From the NCBI GenBank assembly GCA_024196135.1, contig JAMQCK010000045.1, positions 1 through 64,000 of the forward strand: a stretch of DNA of 64,000 bases, in the 5' to 3' direction. The stretch is from Pleurotus ostreatus/Saccharomyces cerevisiae fusant. Its lineage: Eukaryota; Opisthokonta. The notes below the pieces were generated by a model that did not search any database, was not told the DNA's origin, and saw only the letters and a program-made list of their open reading frames with translations. Made by a program: the position numbers and the translations under genes. Below, piece after piece: positions 43,785 to 55,498 of this stretch (its first letter is position 1; the number at the start of each line of letters is the position of its first letter).

Positions 43785-45048
43785 ATGACCTCCTTCCCGG
43801 AGTCCGTTTGGGATCCTGTATACGGCGACCCTCCTCCGGGCGACGGCAACCTCGCTTGCTTCTGCTCTCCTCGCGAAGTCTCCGACGATTCTGGCCGCCC
43901 GTTGGAACCTCTAAAGGTCGGGGACATCCGCGGTATCAGAGCGCATCTTCTATATCCCTTGAAATGCGTCGTAGAAGAGAAGTATCGCGACGAGATCACG
44001 AAACTGCGCGGCAGGTCAGCCAAGCGCTCGAGCGCGCCTGCGTCTCGTGCTTCATCTCGTGGTCGCCCCAAGAGCGCACGCTCTGCGACCTCTCAACGAA
44101 GTGGCTTCAAGAAGCACCGCCCTTGCGTCATATGGGACGTGACGCACCTTAAGGAGGGCGACGTGGATGTCTTCCTGATGGGCACCTTCGACGGCTCATC
44201 TTTTGATAACCTGCCCGAGGCCGTCAAGAATTATGTGGTGGGCGTATATGTTGGAGAACACGTCGACGACTATAGCGAACTATATCACATCCACACCAGC
44301 CCTCCATGGGGCGCACCCTCGTCTTCATGGCTCATCCCTCTGCGAGTCACTGTATCTGTGGATCGCTTGGTCGTCTACAACAATGACTGGATGGACCAGT
44401 CTACTATCGGACCCGATAGCTGTCCGTACATAAACGCTGAATCGATGAAGGTGCTTGGTACATATCACTCGGACACTGTAGAGTATATGGACAAGGTTAT
44501 GACCGATCCAGAGAGGCTGGACCGCGAGGCCTATCTCCTGTGGGAAGGCACTTGGATAGTGAGCGTGTTTTCAGCACCCTGACATCTATTAATCATGCCC
44601 ACAGAAGCGCTTGTTCACGAAGGAAGGCGCAGAGTACTCTGCCGAGCTTCCAGCGCAGCGCACAAAATGGGCTTACGTTGGTGTGCCGTCGAGCAACTAC
44701 CAGAGCGGCAGCCGTAGTTCGTCGTCTCGATCCAGCAGCGCCTTTGAGGGCCGTAGGCGCTCGGGCGGCTCCTTCGCATCTGAGTGGCAGTCCATCGAAG
44801 AAGGGCACGCGGACGCCTACGCCGAACAAGTCGAGCTCCAACTGGCGGAGCACCTTGAGTCTCTGAACACGGAGGCTCAGCCAGCGGAAGAAGCCCCGGA
44901 CGGAGATGGATGGACGAAGGTGGAGAGGAAGTCCAAGAAATCTGGCAAGTGGCAGAAAGGCTGGAAGAAGCTCACGCGTCGCGCCGAGGCTGGGCTTCGT
45001 AAGGCTGCCAGGAAGTTATCTGTAAGTCATTCTATTGCGCGCTCGTAG
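43785..45048 (+). CDS. conserved hypothetical protein of basidiomycetes
   Basis: Two exons, 43785-44558 and 44605-45048 (intron 44,559-44,604, GTGAGC...CACAG), giving 405 residues. The start MTSFPESVWD has a good context (GACCATGAC); an in-frame ATG 48 nt upstream is possible. Residues about 70-105 are rich in Ser/Arg/Lys. Residues about 110-250 contain CVIWDVTHLKEGDVDVFLMGTFDG followed by a Tyr/Trp-rich region. This pattern (a short CVVWD-like strand, a [LI]MxTF strand, then a LP...hhF helix) recurs in uncharacterised agaricomycete proteins. The C-terminal third has Ser-rich repeats, an acidic segment and a Lys-rich end (KVERKSKKSGKWQKGWKKL). No catalytic motif is visible. The last eight codons could be replaced by a further exon, since GTAAGT occurs at 45,020. 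Confidence 0.7.
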
Positions 45049-45630
45049 TGCGACAGTTTCTCACATCGTCAAAAGCCCAATCGCGATAATAGACCGCTTC
45101 CTTGAAGGCGAGACTGTTCGCAAAGTGTATGATTCTCAAATCGTTATTTTATTCAAATCTTCGTCGATATTCCAAGTATTGACTTGACGTCTTTGTACGA
45201 CCTCACGTGCGTCTCAAACATCCCAATACCGATCCGGATCAAGAACAATAGACTAACATAACCTGCTTTGTCGACATGCTTCTCGAGGTACGTCGCGCCT
45301 CGTCGTATCGGGCAAGTCGACTTCACGACTGAGGCTCACGCTTCTTCTCGCAGATCCTAGCCCATGTCGACTGAATGTCCCTTTGCCACGTTCTAAGCCG
45401 ATAACCCGACCGTCACCCGACCGTACTGTGAATTTCCTTCATGGAAGATCGCATTCTGAACAATAACCTTATTGTCGACTGTCCGGCATCCGCCGCTTTT
45501 TGTTCGTCCGGGACCATACATGATTTACAAACGCATTGACCACGCCTTAGACCCTTATAAGCGCACGACAACGACCTCGTCAGCCCTCAGCCTCGACTAT
45601 CACAAGGACTCGACCTGGAATCAGCCCACA
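45049..45630. other. intergenic region upstream of gene A
   Basis: Contains the F-box fossil listed separately and the presumed promoter of gene A. No other feature seen. Confidence 0.5.
45263..45371 (+). pseudogene. fossil fragment of an F-box gene: exon 1/intron/exon 2 junction
   Basis: A short stretch reads like the most conserved junction of the A-F family. The sequence CATGCTTCTCGAG is followed by a GTACGT donor, a CGACTGAG branch-like site and a TTCTCGCAG acceptor, and then ATCCTAGCCCATGTCGAC. Translated across the intron it gives MLLE then ILAHVD, aligning with VLLE / ILACVD of gene A. Neither flank continues the homology. It is best explained as the last recognisable piece of a deleted array member. 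Confidence 0.55.
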
Positions 45631-47996
45631 ATGAGTCAGCCTTCGATTATCTGTGACACTCATGCCAAGACAACCTCGATTCGCTCCGGGAGCGTTGCGG
45701 CCTCTGGAAGGACCAACAAAAACAGCACGCCACTCAACCTTGATGCCGCGGCGCTGGAGTCTCCACCGCCTGAAGACCTGAAGCTCACGCACGAGGCTGC
45801 GGGTACTGATGCGCTGGCGCAAGCAGGCGTTCTCTTTGCATTGCCTCTCGATGTTCTCCTCGAGGTGAGCTGCTAGTGGCCGTCCTCCCCGACCAACAGT
45901 TGTTCTCTCCCTCTAACTTACGCAATCTCGCAGATTCTCGCCTGCGTCGACCCGCTATCTCTGCGGCGCCTATCCAGATCGTCTCGAGCCCTGCGAGACA
46001 CCCTCGCCGACCCGTCGTCGGACTGGGTCTGGAGGGCCAGCTATGCCAGCACGGATCACGGGCTGCCGCCGGCGCCGGAGGATATCAGTATCCCTCAGTT
46101 CCTCGACTTGCTTGTCGACCGAACCTGTGATGTGCGTCGCCCTTCACTCATGAACTGAGCCCGCCGACTGACGCAGGTCCGCTTGCTAGTTCTGTCACGC
46201 GCTCGTCAGTCCCGAGGACGAGTTCGAACGGATGTGGGTCGCGCGCATGCGGTGCTGCGGAAGGTGTCTCGAAGATGAGTACGCTTTATTTCGACATCAG
46301 GTTCAGGGCGTCGCTCACAACTTTGCAGCACCAATATCACCGTCGAGAAGAACATGCGCCAGCACCAAATCGTTCGCGAAGTCCACAAGTACTTCGGGCG
46401 CGACTACGAGCTGAAGCTTCTGTTCCCGGCGTCTGTATGTAAGCGTGGGACATGTGTGTCTCCCTGGTCCAATTTGCTGATTCTCGGATCGTAGACAACT
46501 ACCCTTACGGGTCAAATAAGTTCTTGCGGGTGCTTCTCTTGCGCCTCGCCGCCGAATACGCGTGCGACAGTCAAGGCAAGTCTTCAGAGGATAAGAAGGC
46601 TTGGATGGTACGACGGGCAGAGAAACATGCAAGTGTGCGCGCAGTACGTGGATGATAGCCGTTTACGGCCCCATTGACTGACATCTCCCAACCGCCTTTT
46701 GATAGCATGCCGATACGTGCTATCGATGGGACTATATGAAGCGAAAGTGGCCGAAAGTGTTGACTGAGTGGGAACTACAGAAGGAGAGACGCGAGGCGTA
46801 TGTCTCATGACCACGGGGCTTTGGCAGCTGCTGATTGTACGCTTTCAGGATTCAGGAGAGACTGCAGAACCTCGAAATCGAGAGCGATCGTCTTTACTAC
46901 CCTCGAAGCTTGAAGGAGATCTTATACGAGCGTCTCAATTCACGGCCTAAATCGAGGTATGTCCCCGGTGTGGGCGACGTGGACTACAGGGTGCCGGTGC
47001 ATAGCACTCCCGTCGAGATCTTTGACCTTGTTGAGAAGGCCGAGCTGCTTTCGGAGGAAGGTGAGTCAGGTAGTCAGCGTGCACGTTGCGTTTTCGATGC
47101 TCACCGCCCCGCTTATCCCTTGCAGACTGGTCGAAGATGCGCGACTGGCTTTTTGAAGCTGCAAAGGCAGAGAGCAAATTGACGATCTTTGAGAGGAGGT
47201 TCTGCGCGCTTCGGCAAGCCTATACGCAGTTACTCGAACACAAGTCGGAAGCGGAGACACGCACCCTTCCGTCCGTCATCTGCTTGGCCAACTGGGAGGA
47301 GGTCGTCAGCCTGATTGAGGGCACGCCCATTGAGCAGCGGTTAACTGTAGAAGACATGCGCGCGTTCATCGACAGTCTTGCAGAGACGCGCTTCTCGGAG
47401 TGGCGAGCGGCTTTCGAAGACGAGCTGGTCGAGAAGCTCAACGCTGCCGACCCAGTGCGCGAGCGTCCAGCCACCACTGCGAATCTTGCACTCGCAACTT
47501 CGGTTTTCTGCCCGTTTAAGGAGAACGTACTCTGGTACGACAAGATCCTGCGGTGGGAACCCATTCCGTGGGGGTCTGGTACTCAACAGAGCTCGTATCA
47601 TGACGTGCGCCAGCAGGTACCGTGGTCGGCGCGCGAGATTTGCGTCGAAGGCTGGCGGCTGCGTGTGGCCGCGCAATTGGTATCACTGGCGGGGCTCGAT
47701 CCGGCGACGGCGACGTATAGCGATATGGACGCTCGCCTCCTTTGGTTCGCACTAGCAGACGACGTGCCGCTGATACACGAAGGAAAGAAGGTATACTTAC
47801 TCCGCTGGCGAAATGCTGTACGTCTATCCTCACAGCCGGGATCTGCTCTCATTTTCTGGCTGGCGCTGACAGCGTGCTCGTTCGACAGGTCAACTTCGCG
47901 GAGGAGGACGATGAATATGTTGTTTTCACTCAAGAGGGTGTGGATCTCGCCCGCGCATGGCTAGCAGATTCGTCCGCGCTCGTAATCTATGGCTAA
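45631..47996 (+). CDS. F-box protein with CxxC/CCxxC motif (gene A)
   Basis: Nine exons: 45631-45864, 45934-46131, 46190-46278, 46329-46438, 46495-46643, 46706-46797, 46849-47060, 47126-47817 and 47889-47996; 627 residues. The F-box is split between exons 1 and 2 (ALPLDVLLE / ILACVDPLSLRRLSRSSRALR), followed by DWVWRASYASTDHGLPPAPEDISIPQFL. The cysteine motif is C143, C146 across the intron, then C166/C167 and C170 (RMRCCGRC). Charged helices fill exons 5-7. Exon 8 holds the family block (LIEGTPIEQRLTVEDMRAFID, KLNAADPVRERPAT, VPWSAREICVEGWRLRVAAQLVSLAGLDPATATYSDMDAR). The final exon ends DLARAWLADSSALVIYG. It is the first gene of a head-to-tail array with B-E. Likely an SCF substrate receptor with a zinc-binding module; zinc binding is inferred from the cysteines only. 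Confidence 0.86.
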
Positions 47997-50697
47997 ATAC
48001 GGGTCCGACTCCCGATACTGGGCTTGAAGAGGCAACTGGAGGAACCACATGCGCTACATTGTGTGCTAGTCCGAATGATTTAAGGTCCTTGCATCTTGAT
48101 GTGGAAATTGCCGGCCTGATTGAGTCCTTAGGATTTTGTAAAGTTTACGAGGTGAGCTAAAATGAAGGCTACTCTGTAGTCTTCAGCCGTAGTAGACGAA
48201 TTGCGCAAGAGAACGAACGCGATGGATACACCTATTTGGCTCTGCTTGGCTTGATGGGCGCAGTGATCAGTGCCCGCCGATGGCAGTGATGCGGAGGTAT
48301 TTTCCCTTGCTCCCGGCCTCCATCATCTCCCCTCGCTCTGGCTGTAAACACTCGACTATCGATACCCAGCCTCGGCTTTCTCGAGACAGAGCTATTGACG
48401 GAGGACGCCCGGTTGAGCGGGCGGGGATTTCAGGCGAGAAGGACGAACGCGCGAACGCCAAAGAGAACACCCATACGAATGCGCTTGCGAGAGACGTCGA
48501 TACCGAATTGCACTACAAAGACCTGCAGTTCGCATAGGGGGAATGACTCTGGATGGTGCGTCACTAGAGCTTACGCTGGCGAAGCTATTGCTGAAGCTCG
48601 CACAGCACGCATGCTCGTCCCGCACCTGCGTGAAGAGGGTCTGGAACTTCGCCGATTCATCCGCGCCCCTTCGCGCGGCGGCTACCCACGACAATACCAC
48701 TGTAAAGCGCTCCCAACGCGCGCTCTTCATGCATGCTCATGTCCGACTTCGCCACTGCTGTCACAACTGCTGCCGCGGCTATCTCAAGCTTTAACGCGCT
48801 CAACATCCCCCCATCCCGCGGAATAGCCATACCCCTCGACTCCGTTTTTCCTTGCACCAAGGCTGCACACTCCGACTTCAGTTTAGCTCCAGTCGACCTC
48901 TGGCGCTTACGTCGCGATCGGGAGGCGGGAAGAAGAGGAGATGGCGCCGCGACCGCGAGCAGGATCGCGCTTTCAGATACTCGGCAGCCCTTCCTCTTCC
49001 CCTCTGTCCGCGGCCGACGCTAGTAGCTATGCTAGGCACGGCTATCATGATGGCATCTGCCGCCATCTCACCCCCCAAAAAGCGCGGAACCGTCCATGGC
49101 CATCCGCTCTTGTCGGGTCCTGGTCCTGGTCGTGTCCATCGGTTATTGTCACCGCTATTTAGCCTCATTGCAACTCCGACCACTCCACGCAAGCTGACTT
49201 GTACGACTCGCGCGTCCTCAACTGCACGCCGATTGCAACTGCATGGACGACCACGACTACATCGACACCTTTCCCACAGGCGCGTCCTGAACTCCATGGA
49301 CGAACACAACCCCGAGTACGCACGCCCCGGGAATACGCAGGGGCTCCGTCGGGGCCGCCTCGTTCTGCCTCTAGCTATCCGCGAACCGCCATCGCCGGCG
49401 CCGTTGCACATGGCTCGACGTTGCCATGCGTCGAGATGTGGATCCGTGACTGAAGCACCTCGCCTGAGTTGATCCTTTTCCGCGTCGTGAGCTTGCTTAT
49501 AGGTATTCGGTCGTCCATATTCTGACCTCGTGTTCAGCTCTTCGGGCCTCGTGCTCATGCCTCTTGCCTAGCGCGCAGGCTCTTGCACTCAGGTCTTCAT
49601 CCCCCGCGCTTGTCGAAGACCTGGCATCGTTCAGTTGCGCACTCCCGCCCAGCTTGCCGCTGCTCGATGACGAAGCGTCCTTCGACGTTGCTCGCATCGG
49701 CAGCGGCTGTGGGTAGGTCTTCAGGGAGTGGTGGAAAGACCTCAAGGAATGATAAACAGACTTCGAGGTATGCGATAGAATCAGCGCGCGGGCCTCTATT
49801 TTTTCTTCATTACTCGCGCCCTCGTTCTTGAACCCACTCGCCTGTTTCGCAGCGCACAGTCACCCTTCCCTTTTTGTGTCCAGTTTCCTGTACCTTCGCT
49901 GACAAATCGAGAACAATAGAGTTCGGCATTCGCCGATTTGGTGCTGTTAGACAACGATCCGGAATCATAGGCGCATGGACCGTCTGCCTCATCTTGACCT
50001 TCAACTACGACCATCGGTATCGCAATCACCACCCCGCCATGAGATGCTCGCCTAGTCTCGACACCTGCCATAGTCTCGACGCCTCGCCCGCGCGGACGAC
50101 TCTGAAGCGTACAGAAAGCGACATCACGGTCGCTGCCGTTGAAGAGGGCCACACGCCGCTCGACCACGAGTCGCCGCCACGAAAGCGCCAGAAGACCGAG
50201 GGCGGAGGAGACCAAGCGACATCGGCGTCGAACTTGGGCGCGCCTAGCAGCGCGCTATTGGATTTACCTCTCGACGTGCTCCTCGAGGTACGTTGTCGCG
50301 CTTCTCGGAGTGCATCACCGTCTCAGGCGTCTCAACGTTTTGGAGCGCCTCGCCGTCACGCGGCGCGCCGTCTCCCACTTCCCGCCTCCTACCGCGCTCA
50401 CAATCCTTCTCCTAGATCCTCACCCACGTCGACCCCATGTCCCCCCGCCACGTATCCCGGACGTCGCAGGCCCTGAGGGACACCCTCACAGGCCCTCGCT
50501 CGAATTGGATCTGGAGGGCGAGCTACGCCAACACGGACCATGGACTGCCACCGGCGCCGGACGACATGACTGTGCCACAATTTCTCAGTCTCATCGTCGA
50601 CCGGGTCTGCGACGTACGTCATCTCTCGATGGCGCGCTAGCCGTCTGGCTGACGCGAGGTTTCTGTAGTTTTGCCATGCATCCCCGGGTCCGAAGGA
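45805..50697. repeat. IR2, right copy
   Basis: The complete version of the block inverted at 29,027-32,138. It runs from the 3' part of gene A exon 1 through the rest of gene A and the intergenic region into exon 3 of gene B. Confidence 0.85.
47997..50038. other. intergenic region between F-box genes A and B
   Basis: About 2 kb, duplicated at 29,745-31,796. Open frames on both strands (the longest on the minus strand at 48,878-49,558) have no motif or splice support. The last few hundred bases should contain the gene B promoter and leader. Confidence 0.5.
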
Positions 50698-52479
50698 ACG
50701 AATCGAGAGAATATGGGCCGCGCGTACCAGATGTTGCAGCAACTGTCTGTCCGACAGGTGTGGAAATATCTCGTTGGGCCATGCATGTATCCTCGCTGAT
50801 CTCGCTCGCGCTAGCAAATGCATAGTGCAAGAGAAGGATATGTGGATGTTTTATACGGTCCGCCGAGTACAGCACCACTTGGGGCCCAATTACCCCTTAT
50901 ACAAAATGTTCCCAGCTTCGAAAAGTCAGAACCGGATATCCTCCTGCTCATCGCTGCCATTTCCTGACTACATGATTACAGGGTACGGCATATGTTGGTC
51001 CTATCCTCGAGTGCACATCAACCGTATTGGCCAAGACTTTGTGCGCGATAATATGCTCGGCGAGTCCGGAGATGTTCAAAAAGCCTGGATAGTTCAAATG
51101 GCAGAAAAGCATGAGACCGTGGTCAAGGTATGCATAAGGCGTCCTTCTACGTGTTTTTATCTTCGCACTTATTGACAACTTGCCATCGTCAGCATGCTAA
51201 AGCGTGTCACAAATGGGAGATGCAGGAACAACAGAAACGGTGGAAAAAAGAGGAAGAGATTCGGGGTGAAAGGCTCAAGGCGTATGTCTCTCGCATACGA
51301 CAGTGTTTACTGTCAACGCTAAATCTCCCCCTTTCAGGATCAAGCGAAAGCTAAAGGACTTCGACATCGACATCGACGAGCCCCAGAAATTTAAGGCACA
51401 ACTATGCAAGTGTCTCACAGAACCACCCGCATCGATGTACTATAAGAGAGACAAGTATCCCGCAGCGCCGGTGCATGACGCGCCTATGGAGATTTACCAC
51501 CTTGTGCAGGAAGCGCGGCCGCTCACAGAGGAAGGTGAGACGCTATGATTAGCACTCACGCTGCATCCCATGTGCTCAAATACCAAGTAGACTGGTTGAT
51601 AATCCGGGAATGGCTTCTTGATGCCTCCAAGGCGGAAAAAAGGCGCCAGATCCTTGAGGGCCGATACTCTACGTTCAAGCAAGCCTATCACGAGTTCCTG
51701 GATCGCGAATCTTACCGTGAGAAGCACCTGTTTCCCAGTATATGCACCGTGGCCAATTGGGAGGAAGTCGTCGACTTGATCGAGGGCACGCCGCTCGAGC
51801 AGGATCTGTCTGCGGAGGATATGCGCGTCTTCGTTGACGGGATCGCGCAGACGCGCCTCTCCGAGTGGTGGGCGGCCTTTGAGGCCGAGCTTGTCGCGAA
51901 GCTGAACGCCGCCGACCCAGAGCGCAAGCAGCCGGCGACCGCGGCGGACCTCGAACTCGCGACGTCGGTATTCTCCCATCGAAATTCGGCCTCGGATGTT
52001 AATATGCGGTACCCAGAGCTGCTGGGGTGGTCACCATTGTTGTGGTTGTCATGCATGTCATATCGCCCGGATGGCTCATACTATGCCGTGCGGAAGTGCC
52101 CGCCATGGTCGGCGCACGAGGTCCAGGTCGATGGCTGGCGGCGGCGCTTGGCCGCCCGGCTGGTGGAAATGACGGGCCTGGATTTAGCAACAGCGACATA
52201 TGCTGATATGAGCACTCAAGCCATCTGGTTCGCGCGGGCGGACAAGGTGTCAATGGTCCACAGCGGGGAGCGCGTTTACCTGCACTCCTTCGACATGACG
52301 GTACGTATCCAGGGTTTCTTGCAGCTTGCGAGTGAGCTCCCGTCGCTGATACCAACGGCTTCTATTCACAGATGTACCTCGCACGGGAGGATGCCAATGA
52401 ATATGTGGTTTTCACTGAAGAAGGTGTAGAGCTAGCCCGGGCATGGCTGCCAGACCCGTCCGCAATCGTGCTCAGTTGA
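50039..52479 (+). CDS. F-box protein with CxxC/CCxxC motif (gene B)
   Basis: Nine exons: 50039-50287, 50416-50613, 50669-50757, 50815-50924, 50982-51127, 51193-51281, 51338-51534, 51591-52300 and 52372-52479; 631 residues. The leader has a SPPRKRQKTE nuclear-localisation-like motif, then the F-box (LDLPLDVLLE / ILTHVDPMSPRHVSRTSQALR). The cysteine motif is C148, C151, C171/C172 and C175. Exon 8 is the longest in this gene and contains EEVVDLIEGTPLEQDLSAEDMRVF, LNAADPERKQPATAADLELATSVF and PPWSAHEVQVDGWRRRLAARLVEMTGLDLATATYADM. The exon 4 donor (AAAAGTCAG) is weak but gives the same exon length (110 nt) as gene A. Upstream and early exons are shared with gene F. Predicted SCF receptor; target unknown. 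Confidence 0.83.
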
Positions 52480-52998
52480 GGACGGCTTTGGACACCCATG
52501 CTGGCGATTAAGGTCAGGCTGGAGCGGCCATACAGTAGGCTTATTGTCGACTCCCGCGTCTCCTCCAGTCTACGTATCATCTCGTTAGCTTTCGCGATGC
52601 CGCCGCAAATAAAGTCATTGAAATTGTCCCTAGCACCCATGCTTTGACTCAGGCTCGTCAAGTGTTTACTCTACGAAACACCTCGCTTGCGCGACTATCC
52701 CCTCCGACATTTGAGAGGCCTCGGGAGGTTGACATACCCCAAACCCGCGCGCGAGCGCCAAACCATTCCCGGACAGCAGCACAAACTTGGCCTTCCTCAC
52801 GTCCTCGGAAGACGGAGGCCGAACCAGATGTAGGTGCTGTCGCAGTCAAGCCGGATGATTGTCAGCCAGACATCCTACAATGGTTGTCAGTCATCCTACC
52901 TGAACAATTCAGTCAACGATAAACTATCCGGACACGAGAAACCCGCTCACCGCTGACCATCGCATGCCCCCTCATCATCCCCTGATACGTGCCGCGCT
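52480..52998. other. intergenic, no feature seen
   Basis: The spacer between the convergent gene B and pseudogene H. It has no open frame with motif support. Confidence 0.5.
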
Positions 52999-53700
52999 AG
53001 GCTCCATCTCGACCCGTAGCTCCAGTCCCACTAGCGGGACGACGCGCTGCGCCTATCACAGCCTCGCGCGCTCGACCTTGAACGCCTCCACCGACCACGC
53101 ACTCCGAGCCAGCACCTGCGCGGGCGTCAGGGCCTCCACTTTAGCAGGAATGAGGACACCCGCTTTCCGCGCGGTATACCTATCGCGGTAGTCCGTCCTC
53201 GAACGCTCCGCCAGGACGGCGGGATACGGCACTCGCCCCTGTATCCGGCTCGCGGACACATCGCGCACGAGCGAGGACACCGTCGGCACGAGGTGGAGGT
53301 CGGCGCCGGGTCCGCCGCATTCAGCAGCGCTACTGGCGCAGCCCCGCACCGCGTCGAAGCGAGTTTGTCAACGCGCGCCTGCGCGAACGGTACAATGAGC
53401 GCGCGCCTGTGCGCCTCTTTTTGCTCCTGATCCACGACCGTGCCCTCAATAAGGTCCGCAGTCTCTTCGAGGGTAACCAGATCGTCAGCTTGCAGACCGC
53501 GAACCGCTCGCAACGCCCCATTTGCGGACGTTCCAGATGATCCCTGCTGCCTTGTTGTTCTCCAAGGGGCAATGCAGAGCGAGAGCGAGTGAGTGTAGAC
53601 GTTACCGAGATGTCGTCTGCCACTGGTTGCAGGCCCGCGGTGTACCGCTGCTTCCATTGCCAGAACATGCTATTCAAGCACCCCGGCAGCATGTCGCGCA
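52999..53700 (-). pseudogene. F-box family pseudogene H, remnant of the exon 8 block, opposite strand
   Basis: On the minus strand the family block is still readable: LVTLEETADLIEGTVVD, then a KLASTR...ALLNAADPA stretch. After a one-base frameshift it continues with ADLHLVPTVSSLV, YPAVLAERS and ARSAWSVEAFKVERARL. Two adjacent stop codons follow before a further remnant (VVPLVGLEL) matching the family LVxLAGLDP motif. The F-box, the cysteine-motif exons and the last exon were not found. It is the only family member in the 45-63 kb array on the minus strand. Confidence 0.72.
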
Positions 53701-55498
53701 AGAGTTAGTTGAATGACGGGCACGATGCGCAGTGGTGGAATATTTCAGATATAGACAGCAGCATCTTAGATTCCCAAGGTCCTATTCATGTCTGTTGACT
53801 ATGTGAATTTGGACGTCGGAGGAGGAGGAGAGAAATCAGACACAGTCCGGCCACACGGTCCGGCCACACGTGGCTTGGCGGTAATGCGCTGCGGTGCGAA
53901 TTTTCCGCCTGTTCATCGCTGACCTTGGCCAGCGCGCGAACAGCTTCAAACACCTGCAAGGATGCTCTCAAGTTATTCGAGAACCATCCATACAACGCCG
54001 CACGCCCCGAGCGCGTCGACGATCGCAGCGGACTGCACCACCGGGAAATCGCCTTTCCGCGGAGGAGGCGAGCATGCGCGCGACGCGTACACTCACGATC
54101 GGCTTCGCCGCAGTTCGAGGGGCGCTGAGGCTGCGTCGAATGTGTGCAGCCGTAAGGAAGCTTTATGAATAGCAGGAAGAAGGCACAGCCGACAGGGGAA
54201 GAGGATCGCTTGCGTAGGTGCGTCACAACTTCGTGCGTCGCTTATGTTCGTCCCAATGTGCAGCATCAAGCCTTTGGCTGGTGACCGCTCGATCACACGA
54301 GCCGCTACTGCTGAAGCCCCGGATTCGATGCGCTTGCCCCTCAAGTCTAGCCATACCGCACCTTCTCCGGCATACCCACAAACTCTCCTGCGCAAGATCG
54401 ACTACATCATCCAGATTCCCTCCCTCTCAAGATCACACCGTTGGCTGCCCCCTACGCCACTCAATCCCCTCGTATATACGTTGGCTGCATCCGCGAGCTT
54501 CACGCGGAGTGACGGTGGCGATCTTCGCGAGGAATGTCGACGGCGCACGCGCTAGCTTCGAACCTCGGCGTTGTACATCTTGCAGCTTGAGCCCTGGCTG
54601 GCTCGCTCGATCAAAGACCACCTTTGAACACCATTATGGATTGAACACGAGCCTCAGCGCGGACTGGCGTGCGCCGTTGTCAGTGGCGAGCACGATCGCC
54701 TTCCGAAAGCTCGTCCTTCTTCACTTCGACGCTAATCGTGCCCCCAGGTATCCGCGCATCAACTTTTCCATAGTCGCGGCCCTCCGAGGCATCCGAGCTT
54801 GACCTATCCCCCGGTTTACCATCAGAACCCTGCCAACGTCACTCCCTCCCCCTTACGTTTCCGCTCTGCTTGCCGCTGCCCGACGGACGAGGCGCCCGTA
54901 GGCGCCGTTTGCGTCGACAGCGGCTGTGGACAGCGTCGTAGGCGCGACAAGAGGGCCTTCTGCATAGGTCGAGGGAGGCGGTCCACCTTATATGGCAGCA
55001 GCTGTGCGACGATGGCAGCGGCCGTCCACCGAGCCAGTGAACTGAGTGCAGGTGAGCTCTCCGGCATACACCCTCAAGTGATAGCTCTTACGCTGCCAGT
55101 CAGAGAGGCAGGCATTGAGCAGGGCGAGGCGGGTCCTCTCGGGGTAGCGCCTGGCAGAAAAAATTGCTGCCTCTGCCCGACATCGTTGAAACCGGAAGGT
55201 ATGTTATCCATCGTTGTCACAGCCTTTCTGGACCCGCCCCATCAGCTAGAGTACATGCAATCAGGCTATGACCCTACTCCCCATGTCTCTGTATCTGCAT
55301 CGAGAATGATTTTCTGCCACATCGAGGATGGTTTGCGCCCCAGCGTGAAGAAGTCGCGCTTTGGCCAGAGGAAATCGAAGGAAGCTATTGTGCTGACGTT
55401 ATCATATCAGGTGACCGCCACGTTCAGCGCGACATCAAAAAGCGGATTCTCCGGTGGCGTGGCCACTCAACCGCGACCGCCACCACGCGCCGCGCAAC
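53701..55498. other. intergenic region upstream of gene C
   Basis: Open frames of up to 241 codons exist (54,799-55,524, plus), but none has a recognisable domain, and the longest overlaps the start of gene C in another frame. A highly diverged 5' part of pseudogene H could lie at 53,700-54,400; I could not align it. Confidence 0.45.

Noticed and set aside
48878..49558. 226-codon minus-strand frame, also open in the duplicate at 30,231-30,776
   Set aside because: The two copies are recent duplicates, so shared openness is uninformative. No motif, splice pattern or family similarity was seen.
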